DNA of 64,000 bases. Origin: Prorocentrum cordatum (lineage: Eukaryota > Sar > Dinophyceae > Prorocentrales > Prorocentraceae). A model generated the notes under the pieces. It did no database searches. It had not been told where the DNA came from and worked only from the letters and a program-made list of their open reading frames with translations. This document shows, one piece after another, positions 53,450-63,737 of this stretch. The translations under genes and the position numbers were made by a program. How positions within the stretch are numbered: the first letter of the stretch is position 1; every line of letters begins with the position of its first letter. The stretch is from NCBI GenBank assembly GCA_963575745.1, contig CAUYUJ010015282.1, positions 289,151-353,150 on the forward strand. The letters are read 5' to 3'.

Positions 53450-53474
53450 CTCTCTCTCTCTCTCTGTTGTTTGT

Positions 53475-53516
<42 letters not shown>

Positions 53517-53564
53517 CTGTCGTTCTCGCTCTCTCTCCCTCTCTCTCTCTCTCTCTCCCTCTTA

Positions 53565-53595
<31 letters not shown>

Positions 53596-54271
53596 TTGTC
53601 TCTCTCTCTCTCTCTCTCTCTCTCCCTCCTCACATCAACCATCAACCCCATGCCCCTCGCCCCTCGCCCTGGCCCCCGGCGCCTGGGCGTCGTCGCCCCA
53701 CGCCGCGGGCATCATGGGAAGGTCGAATGAGAATTTAACCTGGGTCACCCTCCTCCCCCATCCTCTCCCTTCCTCCTCACCCATCCCCCATCCTCCTCCC
53801 TCCTCCTCCATCATCTGCCTCCCTCTCTACCTCGTATCCCTCACCTTCCCTTTCCCCCTCCCCCGTTCCCCGTTACATCCCCCCTCCTCCTCCACTGGCC
53901 TCTGATGCCATGCCATTGGCGTCCAAGCGACGACCATGCGATATCCCAGCTGCGCCCAGGTTCACAGAGGGCGCGGCGCAGACCGTCACAGTACATGCGT
54001 CTTTCGGCCAATCGAAATACTCGCGGAGCAGCTCCGCCTCGAACGACCTCCCAGGGCCCAGGGCCCCCTCAACCCGGCCCCCACCCCCAACACGTTGGGC
54101 CGCCACGGCCCGCACCATTCCACCGTCGGGCCCCCCTGGCCCCTGGACCCTGGACCCCACCCCGCCATGGGCCATGGAGTGGTCGGCCCGCTGTCGAACA
54201 CACCGCCCTCAGAGTCCACGATGGCCAACACGGTCGGCTTGAGTTCGATGCAATCGAAGTGGCAGTTGTCC
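51965..54271 (-). CDS. Candidate small 5' exons of the large gene
   Basis: Four short minus-strand exons stand out from repeat-rich DNA: 54271-about 54195 (DNCHFDCIELKPTVLAIVDS), 54047-53896 (RSFEAELLREYFDWPKDACT ... SVNLGAAGISHGRRLDAN), about 52178-52138 (SGILGIDELLQEWD) and 52025-about 51965 (WQDIHALLYPEPVIELIKTG). Each is preceded by an AG acceptor and ends near a GT or GC. They are collinear and on the strand of the exons downstream, so I group them as one gene extending to about 54.3 kb. Joining phases were not verified and a start codon was not found. Confidence 0.35.
52180..53890. repeat. Pyrimidine-rich intron sequence with a (TC)n array
   Basis: Long CCT-rich tracts with a CTACGTCGGCC motif repeated four to five times (52470-52550), Pro/Ser-rich open frames, and a TC array at 53417-53625 with TTT and TGT interruptions. 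Not considered coding. Confidence 0.7.
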
Positions 54272-56020
54272 TCCCGCCTCCCTCCCCCCCCCTCCCTCCT
54301 CCCTGCTCCCTGCCTTCCTTCCCCTCGTCGTGGGCCTGCCGTTTTCCCCATCCTCCTCCTCCTCCGTTTTATTTGTCCCCCCCTTCCTCAGTATCGTCTC
54401 GCCGATCCCCATCCCCATCCCCATCTACGTCTCGAGCCCCACCGCATCACCACCTCAATGGGGGGTGTGCCCCTCGAAGCCAGGGGGGAACAGCCCATGT
54501 CCCCATCCAGGGGGGTAAATCGGCCAGTGGGGCCCAGCGCACGCTGGTGGGGATGGGGATCGGTTAAACGATGCTCAAGGGCAAAGTCTATACCAGCTTC
54601 GAGAAACCCAAACTCTGGGGCCTGTGCCAGATAGCGCTTTCACTTTCTAGGCACAAGCGCGTACCGCGTACACACACACATTCGCTACATACGTGTGTAT
54701 ATATATATATATGTATATGCATATATAGATGCAAATAAATAAATCAATCAATACATGAATACATACATAATTGTAGAGGCACCTTCGGGGTGGACGCCTC
54801 TATAGACAACGCGGTCGTTGCGTTCGGCGCATCACAGGGTCGGAGACATGGGCAGTTCCGTCTGCGGTACGCTCCTCTTCCGGAGCAGGTCCCACCATGG
54901 TAGTCCCGACTGCGTCCGCCCACGCCCGAACCGCCCCCCCGTCCCCTCTTCCTCCTCCTCCGCCCCCTCGTCCTCCGCCTACTCGGTCTTGTCCTCGTCG
55001 TCGTCCTCCTCCTCCTCCTGGATCCTCTCCCCTTCCCCTGCTCGCCTCCCCTCTCCCTTTGACCCCTCGCCGCGACCCCTCGCCGAGGAGAGGCGGCAGC
55101 TGGACGACGTCGGCAGCCGGCTGAGCCGCTCCGCGGCGCAGCGGGGCGCGGCGCAGGCCTGCCGGAGGCCCGCGCGCCCTCGCCGGCCTCCCCGACGACA
55201 GCGCCCTCCGCAGGCTGCACGCAAAAGGGGCCCTCTGTCGGTCTCGCTTGCGCTGCCGCAGGTGAGCGTTTGGAGCCAGAGATGCGTCAGGGAAGCGTCT
55301 TGTCCCCTCCTCCTCCTCCTCCTCCTCCTCCTCCTCCTCCTCCTCCTCCTCCTCCTCCTCTCAAGTGGGAAGCCCGGCAGGCCGGACACTTTACTGCAAT
55401 GTGTGCGTCCGTTCCCACACGCTTGGTGAAGAAAAGAACGGCTTTCAAGTGCAACCGGCATTCGCGTTACGACGGTGGTTCTTGAATCATGCGGTCCGCT
55501 CCCATCTTCTCCCTCTAAGAAAACATCAGGGAAGCGTCAGCCAGTGCGATCGGGCGACGCGTGCGTGTGGGAAGGTGCCACCTGCAGCCACGACGGCTCG
55601 GCACGACTCGTCAGAGCGGCGCCTGCTCGCTCAGACTCACGAGTGGCATGGGCCCCTGCTCGGCCATCTGTGGGGCCGGGAGGAGGGCAGGAGGGATCCG
55701 TGGCTGATGCCAGCCTCGTTAGCTTCCTTGATCAGCGGCCCACTCAGCCCTCCTCCTCCTCGTCCTCGTCCTCGTCCTCCTCCTCCTCCCTCCTCCTCCT
55801 CCTCCTCCTCTTCCTCCTCCTCCTCCCACCTCCTCGTCCTTCTCCTCGTCGTCCTCCTCCTCATTCTCCTCCTCCTTCTGCTCCTCTTCCTCATCCTCCT
55901 CCTCCTCCTCGTCCGCTGGAGCCGCGGCCTCGGCGAGACACCGGCGGCCGGCCCTGTCTTGCGTCTGTCCGTCCGCTCTGCGCCCTCCTTCCCAGACCCC
56001 CTCGCGTTGCTAAAAAATCA
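54272..56020. other. No confident gene; triplet arrays
   Basis: TA repeat (54696-54728), CCT array (55307-55361) and CTC array (55755-55910). Between 55080 and 55260 a GC-rich stretch ends in a GCAG/GTGAGC junction and could hold an exon (frame with ALAGLPDDSALRRLHAKG), but I could not confirm it. Confidence 0.4.
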
Positions 56021-56023
56021 CGA

Positions 56024-56165
56024 CGGGAGGTTTTTCCCCACATGTTTTGTGGGGTTATGGTTTTCTTCTCTGCCGCGCCGCACCCGCGACACTCACACCT
56101 CACTCTTCCCCTCCTTTTCTTCCCCACATGTTTCGTGGGGTTATGGTTTTCTTCCCTGCCGCGTC
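56024..56165. repeat. Two direct copies of a ~45-bp CCCCACATGTTT unit
   Basis: CCCCACATGTTTTGTGGGGT plus TATGGTTTTCTTC at 56036, and CCCCACATGTTTCGTGGGGT plus the same tail at 56122, each followed by TGCCGCG(C/T)CGCACCC. The period is about 86 bp. Confidence 0.8.
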
Positions 56166-56239
56166 GCACCCACGTCTCCTCACACCTCCCCTCCTCCCTC
56201 CTCCCCTCCTCCATCGCACTGCATGGCAGGAGGCTCTAT

Positions 56240-57900
56240 GCGGGCCATGGCGCAGGGCACGGCAGGCGTGGCACTTTCTCGTTACCAGAAGGAGGTGCGC
56301 AAGGGGTGGTCCCTCAGCGCGGCCTCTATGCGTGCCAGTCTCGCAGGGCGTGGCAGACGTGGCACTTTCTCGACACCACAGGGGGTGCGCCGGTGGTGGT
56401 CTCCCTATCCATTTCGGGCTCGCAGTGCGTGGCAGGCGTTGCACTTCCTCGACACCACAGGGCGTGCGCTGGGGGTGGTCTCCCTATCCGCGTCGGGCTC
56501 GCAAAGCGTGGCAGGCGTGGCACTTCCTCGACATCTCAGGGCGTGCGCTGGGGGTGGTCTCCCTATCCGTTTCGGGCTCGGAAAGCGCGGCAGGCGTTGC
56601 ACTCCCTCGACACGACAGGGGGTGCGCCGGGGGTGGTCTCCCTATCCGTTTCGGGCTCGCAAAGCGTGGCAGGTGTGCCACTTCCTCGACACCCCAGGGG
56701 CTGCGCTGGGGGTGGTCTCCCTATCCGCTTCGGTCTTGCAAAGCGTGGCAGGTGTGCCACTTCCTCGACACCCCAGGGGCTGCGCTGGGGGGTGGTCTCC
56801 CTATCCGTTTCGGTCTTGCAAAGCGTGGCAGGTGTGCCACTTCCTCGACACCACAGGGGCTGCGCTGGGGGTGGTCTCCCTATCCGCTTCGGTCTTGCAA
56901 AGTGTGGCAGGCGTGGCACTTCCTCGACACCACAGGGGCTGCGCTGGGGGTGGTCTCCCTATCCGTTTCGGGCTCGCAAGCGTGGTAGGTGTGCCACTTC
57001 CTCGACATCTCAGGGCGTGCGCTGGGGGTGGTCTCCCTATCCGTGTCAGGTTCGCAAAGCGTGGCAGGCGTGGCACTTCCTCGACACCATAGGGGGTGCG
57101 CTGTGGGTGGTTGCCCCATCCGTTTCGGGCTCGCAAAGTGCGGCAGGCGTGGCAGTTCCTCGACACCACAGGGGCTGCGCGGGGGGGGGTCTCCCTATCC
57201 GTTTCGGGCTCGCAAAGCGCGGCAGGCGTGGCACTACCTCGACACCACAGGGGGTGCGCTTGGAGTGGTCTCCCTATCCGTTCCGGTCTCGCAAAGCGTG
57301 GCAGGTGTGCCACTTCCTCGACACCACAGGGGCTGCGCTGGGGGTGGTCTCCCTATCCGTTTCGGTCTTGCAAAGCGTGGCAGGCGTTGCACTTCCTCGA
57401 CACCACAGGGGGTGCGCTGGGGGTGGCCTTCCTATCCGTTTCGGGCTCGCAAAGCGTGGCAGGCTTGGCACTTCCTCGACATCTCAGGGGGTGCGTTGGG
57501 GGGGTGTCTCCCTATCCGTCTCGGATTCGTACAGCGTGGCAGGAGTGGCAGTTCCTCGACACCACAGGGGCTGCGCAGGAGGTGGTCCCTGAGCGCGGCC
57601 GCTATGCACGACGGTCGTCCAGGGCATAGCAGGCGTGGCATTTTCTCGACACCATAGAGGGTGCGCAGGGGTTGGTCCCTAACCGCGGCCACTATGCACG
57701 ACGGTCGTCCAGGGCATAGCAGCCGTGGCACTTTCTCGACACCATAGAAGGTGCGCAGGGGTTGGTCCCTAACCGCGGCCACTATGCACGACGGTCGCGC
57801 AGGGCATAGCAAGCGTGGCGCTTTCTCGACGCCAGACGGGGTGCGCAGGGGGTGGTCCCTCACCGCGGCCGCTATGCGTGCCGGTCGTCCAGGTCACTGG
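56240..57900. repeat. Satellite: 79-bp units flanked by 90-bp variants
   Basis: About 20 copies of a unit containing CACTTCCTCGACACCACAGG, GCTGCGCTGGGGGTGGTCTC and CCTATCCGTTTCGG. Spacing is close to 79 bp from about 56360 to 57555, then 90 bp for the last copies (CTCGACACCATAG near 57640, 57730 and 57820), which contain an extra GCGGCCACTATGCACGACGG segment. A 90-bp-type copy also starts the array (56240-56340). Since 79 is not a multiple of 3, frames rotate and long spurious ORFs appear. Confidence 0.9.
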
Positions 57901-58219
57901 GCTCGCAAAGTGTGGCTGGCGCGGCGCTTCTCCTCTTCCACCTCTCCTCTGGAGTGGCGTCACCAACGGTATCGGTGGGTCAACGGCCACCAACATCATT
58001 CTCACATGCTTCACTTCAGCTATCATCACTCCAGCCATATAAGTATGTGGGGTTCCTCGGTAGCGTAATTCACTACAGCGGGGGCGCGCATCAAGGAACC
58101 ATGTGCTTTTCGCCTGGGTATCCTGGGTTTCTTCGCTCCGCGCGCTGCGCAATGGCTTCCCGCAGCCGCCGAAGAAGTTGCCGCGTTCAGGGTGCTCGGG
58201 GTTCCCCTCCAGTGCACCT

Positions 58220-58400
58220 CGCGCACGGATTTTCAGGGTTGGGTTTCTTGCGAGGGCCTCCGGGGGCCCTTTCCAGGCCTCGGGGCCGTCAGAAGACGAC
58301 CCAGAGGATGAACAGCCGGTCCAGGGGGGACGGGGTCCAGACCTCTGGGGGTCGACGCTGTGAAAACATCACGACGGCGGGGGTCTGGGTGGAGGGTTTC
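58220..58400 (+). repeat. Dispersed repeat family, copy 1
   Basis: Contains GGCCTCGGGGCCGTCAGAAG, ACGACCCAGAGGATGAA and GACGGCGGGGGTCTGGG-like blocks shared with the copies at 58835, 61205 and 61997. This is the most diverged of the four. Confidence 0.5.
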
Positions 58401-58427
58401 TCCGAAGGGCTAAGGCGACCCGTCCTC

Positions 58428-58605
58428 CTCCTCCCACCTCCTCCTCCTCCTCCTCCTGCTCCTCCTCCTCCTCCTCCATTTCCTCCTCCTCCTCCTCCAT
58501 CTCCTCCTCCTCCTCCTCCATCTCCTCCTCCCCCTCCCCCTTCTCCTCCTCCTCCTCCTCCTCCTCCTCCTCCTCCTCCTCCTCCTCCTCCTCCTCCTCC
58601 TCCTC
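58428..58605. repeat. (CCT)n trinucleotide array
   Basis: About 180 bp of CCT triplets with CCATCT interruptions. Poly-Pro or poly-Glu frames are not genes. Confidence 0.95.
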
Positions 58606-58834
58606 TTCGGGTCGCCCACGGCCCTGGGGGGAACCGTGCAGGTCTGGGCCTGGTGCGGGCCGAGGGGGGCCCACCCGCAGCCTGCGCGCTCGGCGTGTGG
58701 CCCCTCCCGCGGACACCCAGCAGGCCCCGCAGCAGGGGTCGCTCCTGCCCGGGGCCCCCTCCTGCGTGCGGCGGGTCCGGGGGCAACGGACGTCGGCCAC
58801 GAAACTCAGCCTAACAGCACGACGTACCCAGACA

Positions 58835-59015
58835 TCGGGCGTCTCGAAGAAATCGAGACGACGGTTGTTCGTCGTTTTCGCCCTCTGGAGGCGCTCGCCG
58901 GGCCTCGGGACCGTCAAGAAACAACTGAGGACGAAAAAACGATCTTGGGGAAGTGGTCGGGAGGTCGGGAGCCCGCGTCTCGAAAAAGTCGAGACGTCGG
59001 ATGTCTGGGGATGAT
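58835..59015 (+). repeat. Dispersed repeat family, copy 2
   Basis: Starts ATCGGGCGTCTCGAAGAAAT, continues GGTTGTTCGTCGTTTTCG and GGGCCTCGGGACCGTCAAGA, and ends GTCGGATGTCTGGG. It lies about 250 bp upstream of the spliced-leader relic, so the retrogene sits between copies of this family. Confidence 0.7.
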
Positions 59016-59261
59016 AGAACAATAAGAAGCGAGGTGACCGTTTTTTATTCATTGTTTTGCCGATCGGCGCGGGCCCCCAACCCCCCCTTCCCCCCCCTTC
59101 CCCCATGGAGTAGCTCCTGGCTGTTTTTTGGCGCTTGTTTCGAGCAGGCGGAGCCTCTCCCTCAGAGGCCGCACGGTCGCAAACAGTCGCACTCAGCAGA
59201 CGTCCAGAGCCAGACGCCCCTCCCCCCCCCCCTTGCCGCCCAATGTCGAAACGCCGAAAAT

Positions 59262-59283
59262 TCCGTAGCCAGTTTGGCTCAAG
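59262..59283 (+). other. DinoSL relic, nearly perfect
   Basis: The full 22-base spliced leader is present with one mismatch (core position 10, T to G), ending CTCAAG. Five bases (TGGCC) separate it from the ATG at 59289. In dinoflagellates the leader is added by trans-splicing, so its presence in genomic DNA directly abutting a coding frame shows that a mature mRNA was copied back. Confidence 0.92.
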
Positions 59284-59288
59284 TGGCC

Positions 59289-60753
59289 ATGTCGGGCCAA
59301 GAGGCTGGCGTCGCTCGATTGCCGAACGCCCCAGACCTGTGCAGACGAACCGATTGGAACATTAGACAAATGGTGGAAAGCATATTGTTCCCCGTTGTTC
59401 CATGGTGGTTACTCTTCATTGTTGTTGTTGTTGTTTTTTCGTTCGTAGTCAGTATCATGGACTCACGGGCCAGTGCGCGTCCGCTTTTATCGATGCAGGG
59501 CGAAGGAGTCCCAGATGCTGGGTGCACAGGCTCCAGTGAGAGTGCATTGCATGGCGCGAGCCAGTCGACCAGCTCAGGGTGTACTGAAGTGATTCCGCAT
59601 GGTCGCAAGGTGCTTTTGTATGGCGCTATGGGTCGGCACAATTTCGGTGATATGTTGATGCCGTGGATCGTTGAAACGATGCTGCAAAGGCGCTACGGTT
59701 TCTGTCCCGACGATTTCTTGCATGCTGACGTTGCAGGCGCCGACATGCGGGCGTATGGCGGTCATCTTGTCATCGGCGTTGGCTCTTTGTTCTCCAACAT
59801 GTACAATAGCTCTCTCGATGTGATTTTCTGTGGAGGGGAAATTATCCGCGACCAGTCGCCCAAGAGTGCGCTGGGTATGTTCGGACGTGGTTTCAAAGCT
59901 TGCAATGAGGACGACTTCATGCACAGAGGCCGTGGTCTTGCCTACGTGCTGCCCAAGTGCAAGTTTGCCAAACCTGGCTTGTTTATCGCTAACACAATTG
60001 GAGGTGTAGGCACCCCAAGCATCAATCAGAGCTGGTTTGACCACTGCACGCTCCGCCAACATTCTCTTCTTGAAGGCTACGAGGACTGCCTGCTGGCCTC
60101 GGATAGCGTGATCATGATCAACACTTTGTTTGGCGAGACCATATCACTTCGCACAAACGGCCTACCCATGGGGAGATATTTCGCTTTGCAGTTCAAAAAG
60201 GGAGTTCACTTTGACGATGGATTTGTTGATGCTGTTTTGGCAGCGGCGAGAGCGAACAACGCCAGCATCGTCATGTTCCGAGCAGGCGCTGCGCCTAAGC
60301 ACGATATCCTGATGCCGTATGAGGCTATGAAATCCAGGTTTGACAAACAGACTCTTCAATTGATGTGACCGTATTCGAAGGGCTCAACATTTGGGATATA
60401 AGTGCTCTCATATCCAGAGCCAAGCTTTTGATTTCCACTAGTTTGCACTGCCGCATCATCGCTTTCTCTTTCTACGTGCCTCGCGTGACACTTGTTTGGG
60501 GGCCAGGTGGCCAAATCGGGCAACACAAGCACTTCGAATTCATGAAGTTGTGGGAAGGGACTGGAATCACAGTCACGATGCTTCGGATGCGCGAATTGGC
60601 CTTCCAATCCAAGAAGCTCTCCGGCCTTCGAGTAAGGTTGTCTTCGACAGCAGCACGCGACGGAGCGTCGGCATATACGAAAATGTATTCAAAACGTGGG
60701 CTGAAAGTCTCCACAAGCGTTGGAAATCGCATGGCAGGAGCGGGAGTCAGTGA
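59289..60753 (+). pseudogene. Polysaccharide pyruvyl transferase-family retrogene, frameshifted
   Basis: The family transfers pyruvate ketals onto sugars; eukaryotic members are Golgi-type enzymes. Residues about 29-58 form one hydrophobic segment (FPVVPWWLLFIVVVVVFSFV), giving a type II membrane anchor. Then come KVLLYGAMGRHNFGDMLMPW (about 107-126, the conserved N-x-GD motif), VIGVGSLFSN, MFRAGAAPKHDIL, and, after a shift, the C-terminal TSLHCRIIAFSFYVPRVTLV (S-LH motif). There are no introns over 1.4 kb. The frame breaks at about 60355 (one base missing or two added; premature TGA at 60366-60368) and again at about 60600-60640; the third frame runs through FKTWAESLHKRW to a stop at 60753. 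This is probably a decaying processed copy. Confidence 0.8.
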
Positions 60754-60779
60754 GATACGGACCGAGCTGTTCATCGTTT

Positions 60780-60862
60780 GGATGCGCATTCTTGCCATTT
60801 GTTTTTGCCATCTGTTCGCATTCTTGCCATCTGCTCGCATTCTTGCCATCTGTTCGCACTGA
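60780..60862 (+). repeat. 21-bp tandem in the retrogene 3' flank
   Basis: CGCATTCTTGCCATCTGTT-type units, about four copies (60785, 60806 imperfect, 60827, 60848). It probably lies in the former 3' UTR. Confidence 0.8.
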
Positions 60863-61204
60863 ATACATAAAACGGTCACTATATGCCAACTCAAATAATT
60901 CGAACGCCAAAACCAGACCTTCCGCACCAACCACGCGGATAGTACGGAAGGTGGAGGCCTTGGGAGGGGGGTAGGTTCTTAGAGGCACCCCTGTTTCTCA
61001 GAGGGCGCGGACCTTGTCTGAAGATGCAGGGCGCCAGCGCCTTCTAGGAAGCAGCCTCCTTCGAAACAGCCTCCCCCCCCCTCCCCCGTACACCTCTGCG
61101 CCCTGCCAAGGATAGGCCCAGGGGGGATCGCATGGCCCCCCAAGCGCCCAATGCATTGACGATAGGGGTCCGAGAGCCCTAACCCGCCCAGGAACGTGCG
61201 GATT

Positions 61205-61440
61205 CGCCATCGGCCCAGACGTCGGGCGCCTCGAAAAAATCGAGGCGGAGGTTGTTCGTCTTTTTCGGCCTCTCGGGGCCCTCGCCGGGTCTCGGGACCG
61301 TCAAAACACGTCTCGGGAGGAAAAACCAGTCCTCAGAAGTCCCGACCCTTTCCCCGGGACGGGTTTTTCGCCCCGAGTCGTTTTTCGACGGTCCCGAGGC
61401 CTGGCGAGGGCCCCCGGGGGCTGAAAATAGCGAGAAACCG
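61205..61440. repeat. Foldback copy 3 of the dispersed repeat
   Basis: The left half (from GTCGGGCGCCTCGAAAAAAT) and the reverse complement of the right half share GGGGCCCTCGCC, CTCGGGACCGTC and AAAACGACTCGGG-type sequence, giving inverted arms of roughly 90 bp around a loop near 61340. A transcript would form a long hairpin. Confidence 0.75.
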
Positions 61441-61996
61441 CCCGTCCTGTTTTTTTTACGACGCGATCGTGTCTGGGAGCTTCTCGTCCAAAATCCGGCT
61501 GCTGGGGGGACATGCCCAACCTGAGCCTACCCGGGACGGGGCCACCAGGAGGCGCGCGCCGAGCGGCCGCCGGCCGATGTGTTCTGAGCTGCCGCGTTCC
61601 CTCGCGCGGCCGCCTCGAGGCCTCGGCCTCCATGAGCGATCGCGAGGCCGCACCAGCAGCGGCGACGGACCCCCGCCCCTCCCTCCGTCCGGCCTCCCCC
61701 CTTCCCCCAGAGGTACGTATTCTTCCAAATTTTAAGTACGTGGTCAGTTTGAAGTAAGAATGGATATGTTTAGATACGGTTCGATGGCACCCATCGCTGG
61801 AAATATGTCTACCAAGCATAGATACGAATAGATTCGGCGCCATGTCTCCACAGCCAGGCCTAGACCGCTCAATGACCACGAACAAGGAAGACAATCCACA
61901 TGCCAGTCAGGACGACAATGATGATGAGGAGGAAGAGGAGAAGGAGGAGGAGGAGGAAGGGAACTGGGAAATCATGAACGGCGGGCGAGCCGAACG
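61441..61996. other. Intergenic, no gene seen
   Basis: GC-rich mixed sequence to 61710, an AT-richer patch (61720-61840) with GATACG motifs, then a GAG-rich patch (61924-61960). Confidence 0.5.
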
Positions 61997-62340
61997 GTCG
62001 GGCGCCTCGAAGAAAGCGAGACGGAAGTTTCTCGTCGTTTTCGGCCCCTCGGGGACCTCTCCGGGGCTCGGGACCGTCAGAAAACGACTCGGGACGAAGA
62101 ACTGGTCCCGGGGAAGGGGTCGAGACTTCCGGGGATCCCGTCGTAATAATCCACGGCATCGGATCTCTGGGTCCCTCCTCCCCCTTCCCTCCTGCACCTG
62201 CTTCCCCCCCTCCCTCCGCCCCGTCCCTCCTCCCTCCATGCTTCCAGCTCCGGCTCCGGCACCCACGTCCACCTCCCAGGGGTCGGGACTTCCGGGGGCC
62301 CCGCATTGACAAACTCACGACATCGGATCTCTGGGCCTTC
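61997..62340 (+). repeat. Dispersed repeat family, copy 4, with a duplicated end
   Basis: GGTCGGGCGCCTCGAAGAAA through GCTCGGGACCGTCAGAAAAC to GGGGTCGAGACTTCCGGGG and CATCGGATCTCTGGG (62156). The end block (GGGTCGGGACTTCCGGGG ... CATCGGATCTCTGGG) recurs at 62280-62337. CATCGGATCTCTGGG may mark the repeat terminus. Confidence 0.7.
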
Positions 62341-63061
62341 GACCGCACGCACGCGCCCCGACCGCCGATGTCTCGGTTCCTTCCCAGTCCTCGGCACCCG
62401 CGTCCACCTCCCAGGCTCCAGCTCCCCTTGCTCCAGCTCCCGCAGCCCTCGCTCGCTGCCCGGCGACTTCGCCCAATGAGCGGTTCGCCGGTCGGCTGAC
62501 AACTTTCGCAGCCGCTTTGCCGAGGCTGCGGCCTCCATGCTGTGCCCCAACATGGGCACGGGCGGGCTCCCCAGCAGAGCGCACGCGACGCAGGCGCTCG
62601 TCGATCGTCTCGTCTTATCACTCCTCATTTCCCCCCCTCCCTCCTCCTGCCTTCCCTCCCTCCCAGCCCTCCCTCGAGCCCGTTTCTGTATTGCTTGGGG
62701 CATGACGGGCGCCATGCCGCTCCCCCCCCCCCCTTTCACGAAACGCTCTCCACCCCAGTGCGCTCCGGGCACTGCCGCCGTGCGCATTGGGATCCGCGTG
62801 GGTGTCCGCATAGGAATCAGTATAGGAGTCTGGTCCGCAGTCATCGTCGCCGTCGTCGTCGTTGTCGTCGTCGTCGTCGTCGCTCGTGGCTTATCGCTCG
62901 TCGCTCATAATCGTCGTGCGCGCGGACGCGGCTGAAGCCTGTTTTTTATTCCGGGCCGATAACGGCAATCATCTAGGGGGGGGTAGATGGGGTCGATGAC
63001 GTCACGTTTCGCGCCGGCGGCGTCTGGGAATGCTTAGGAATGGCGGAGGACGGGTAGCGCC
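62341..63061. other. Mixed sequence, no gene seen
   Basis: C/T-rich DNA (62630-62670), TAGGAATCAGTATAGGAGTC-like short repeats (62780-62830), and GTC triplets (62840-62885). Confidence 0.5.
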
Positions 63062-63300
63062 AGCATGTGGGTGGCGATTTGCACCACAACGCCTGTGTAC
63101 ACCAAAGTGCCTGCGTGCACCACAGCGCCTGTGTACACCACACTGCCTATGTACACCACAGCAGCCGCATGCAACACAGCGTCAGTTTGTGCCACCGTGC
63201 CTGAGGGTGTGCACACCACATCGGTGGCGTACACCACATCAGCCGTGTGCAACGCAGCACCAGTGTACGTGCATTGCAGTGCCCGTGTGCAACACAGCAC
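63062..63300 (+). repeat. 18-bp tandem array (GCCTGTGTACACCACAGC type)
   Basis: About twelve degenerate 18-bp units. The same unit occurs in reverse orientation at 63738-64000, so the two arrays face each other. Confidence 0.8.
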
Positions 63301-63559
63301 CATTGTTGTATATAGAATGCTCAAACGAATCCTTATGACAAAATGGAACGCTTGTGGATTCCATCGAAAACAACAGGAAATAATCCGCATGGACAAAGGA
63401 GCGCCGCTGGAATGAGTTTGCCCGCATCATCCTAACTCGTCCCATCTGCGTCCAGGATGCTCCAGATAAGTTGGCCGTCCGAGAACCAAATGGACCGATT
63501 CAATAGACCATTCTGCGGTGTGCGCTGAGGTGCGCACGTGCGCTGTCGCGCCAACCTGC

Positions 63560-63655
63560 ATGACAGGGGGCAAGGAGGAGAAGGAGGAGGAGAAGGAGAA
63601 GGAGGAGGAGGAGGAGAAGGAGGTGGAGGAGGTGGAGGAGGAGGGAGGTGGGAAG
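63560..63655. repeat. GAG/AAG trinucleotide patch
   Basis: About 90 bp of GGAGAAGGAGGAG triplets lying between the two inverted 18-bp arrays. The remainder of 63301-63737 has no gene. Confidence 0.85.
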
Positions 63656-63737
63656 AACGTCGCATTCGATTATCAGCACTTTCCTGGCGTGGCGTCTAGT
63701 TGTCCGCAGCAGATCCTCACGTACATGCTCCTTCTAC

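Noticed and set aside
51675-53905. Very long Pro/Ser/Leu plus-strand frames
   Set aside because: Pyrimidine-rich intronic DNA of the minus-strand gene; low complexity throughout.
55475-57592. 705-codon plus-strand open frame, and several similar ones on both strands
   Set aside because: It runs through the 79-bp satellite, whose period rotates the frame; the protein is the satellite unit translated in successive frames.
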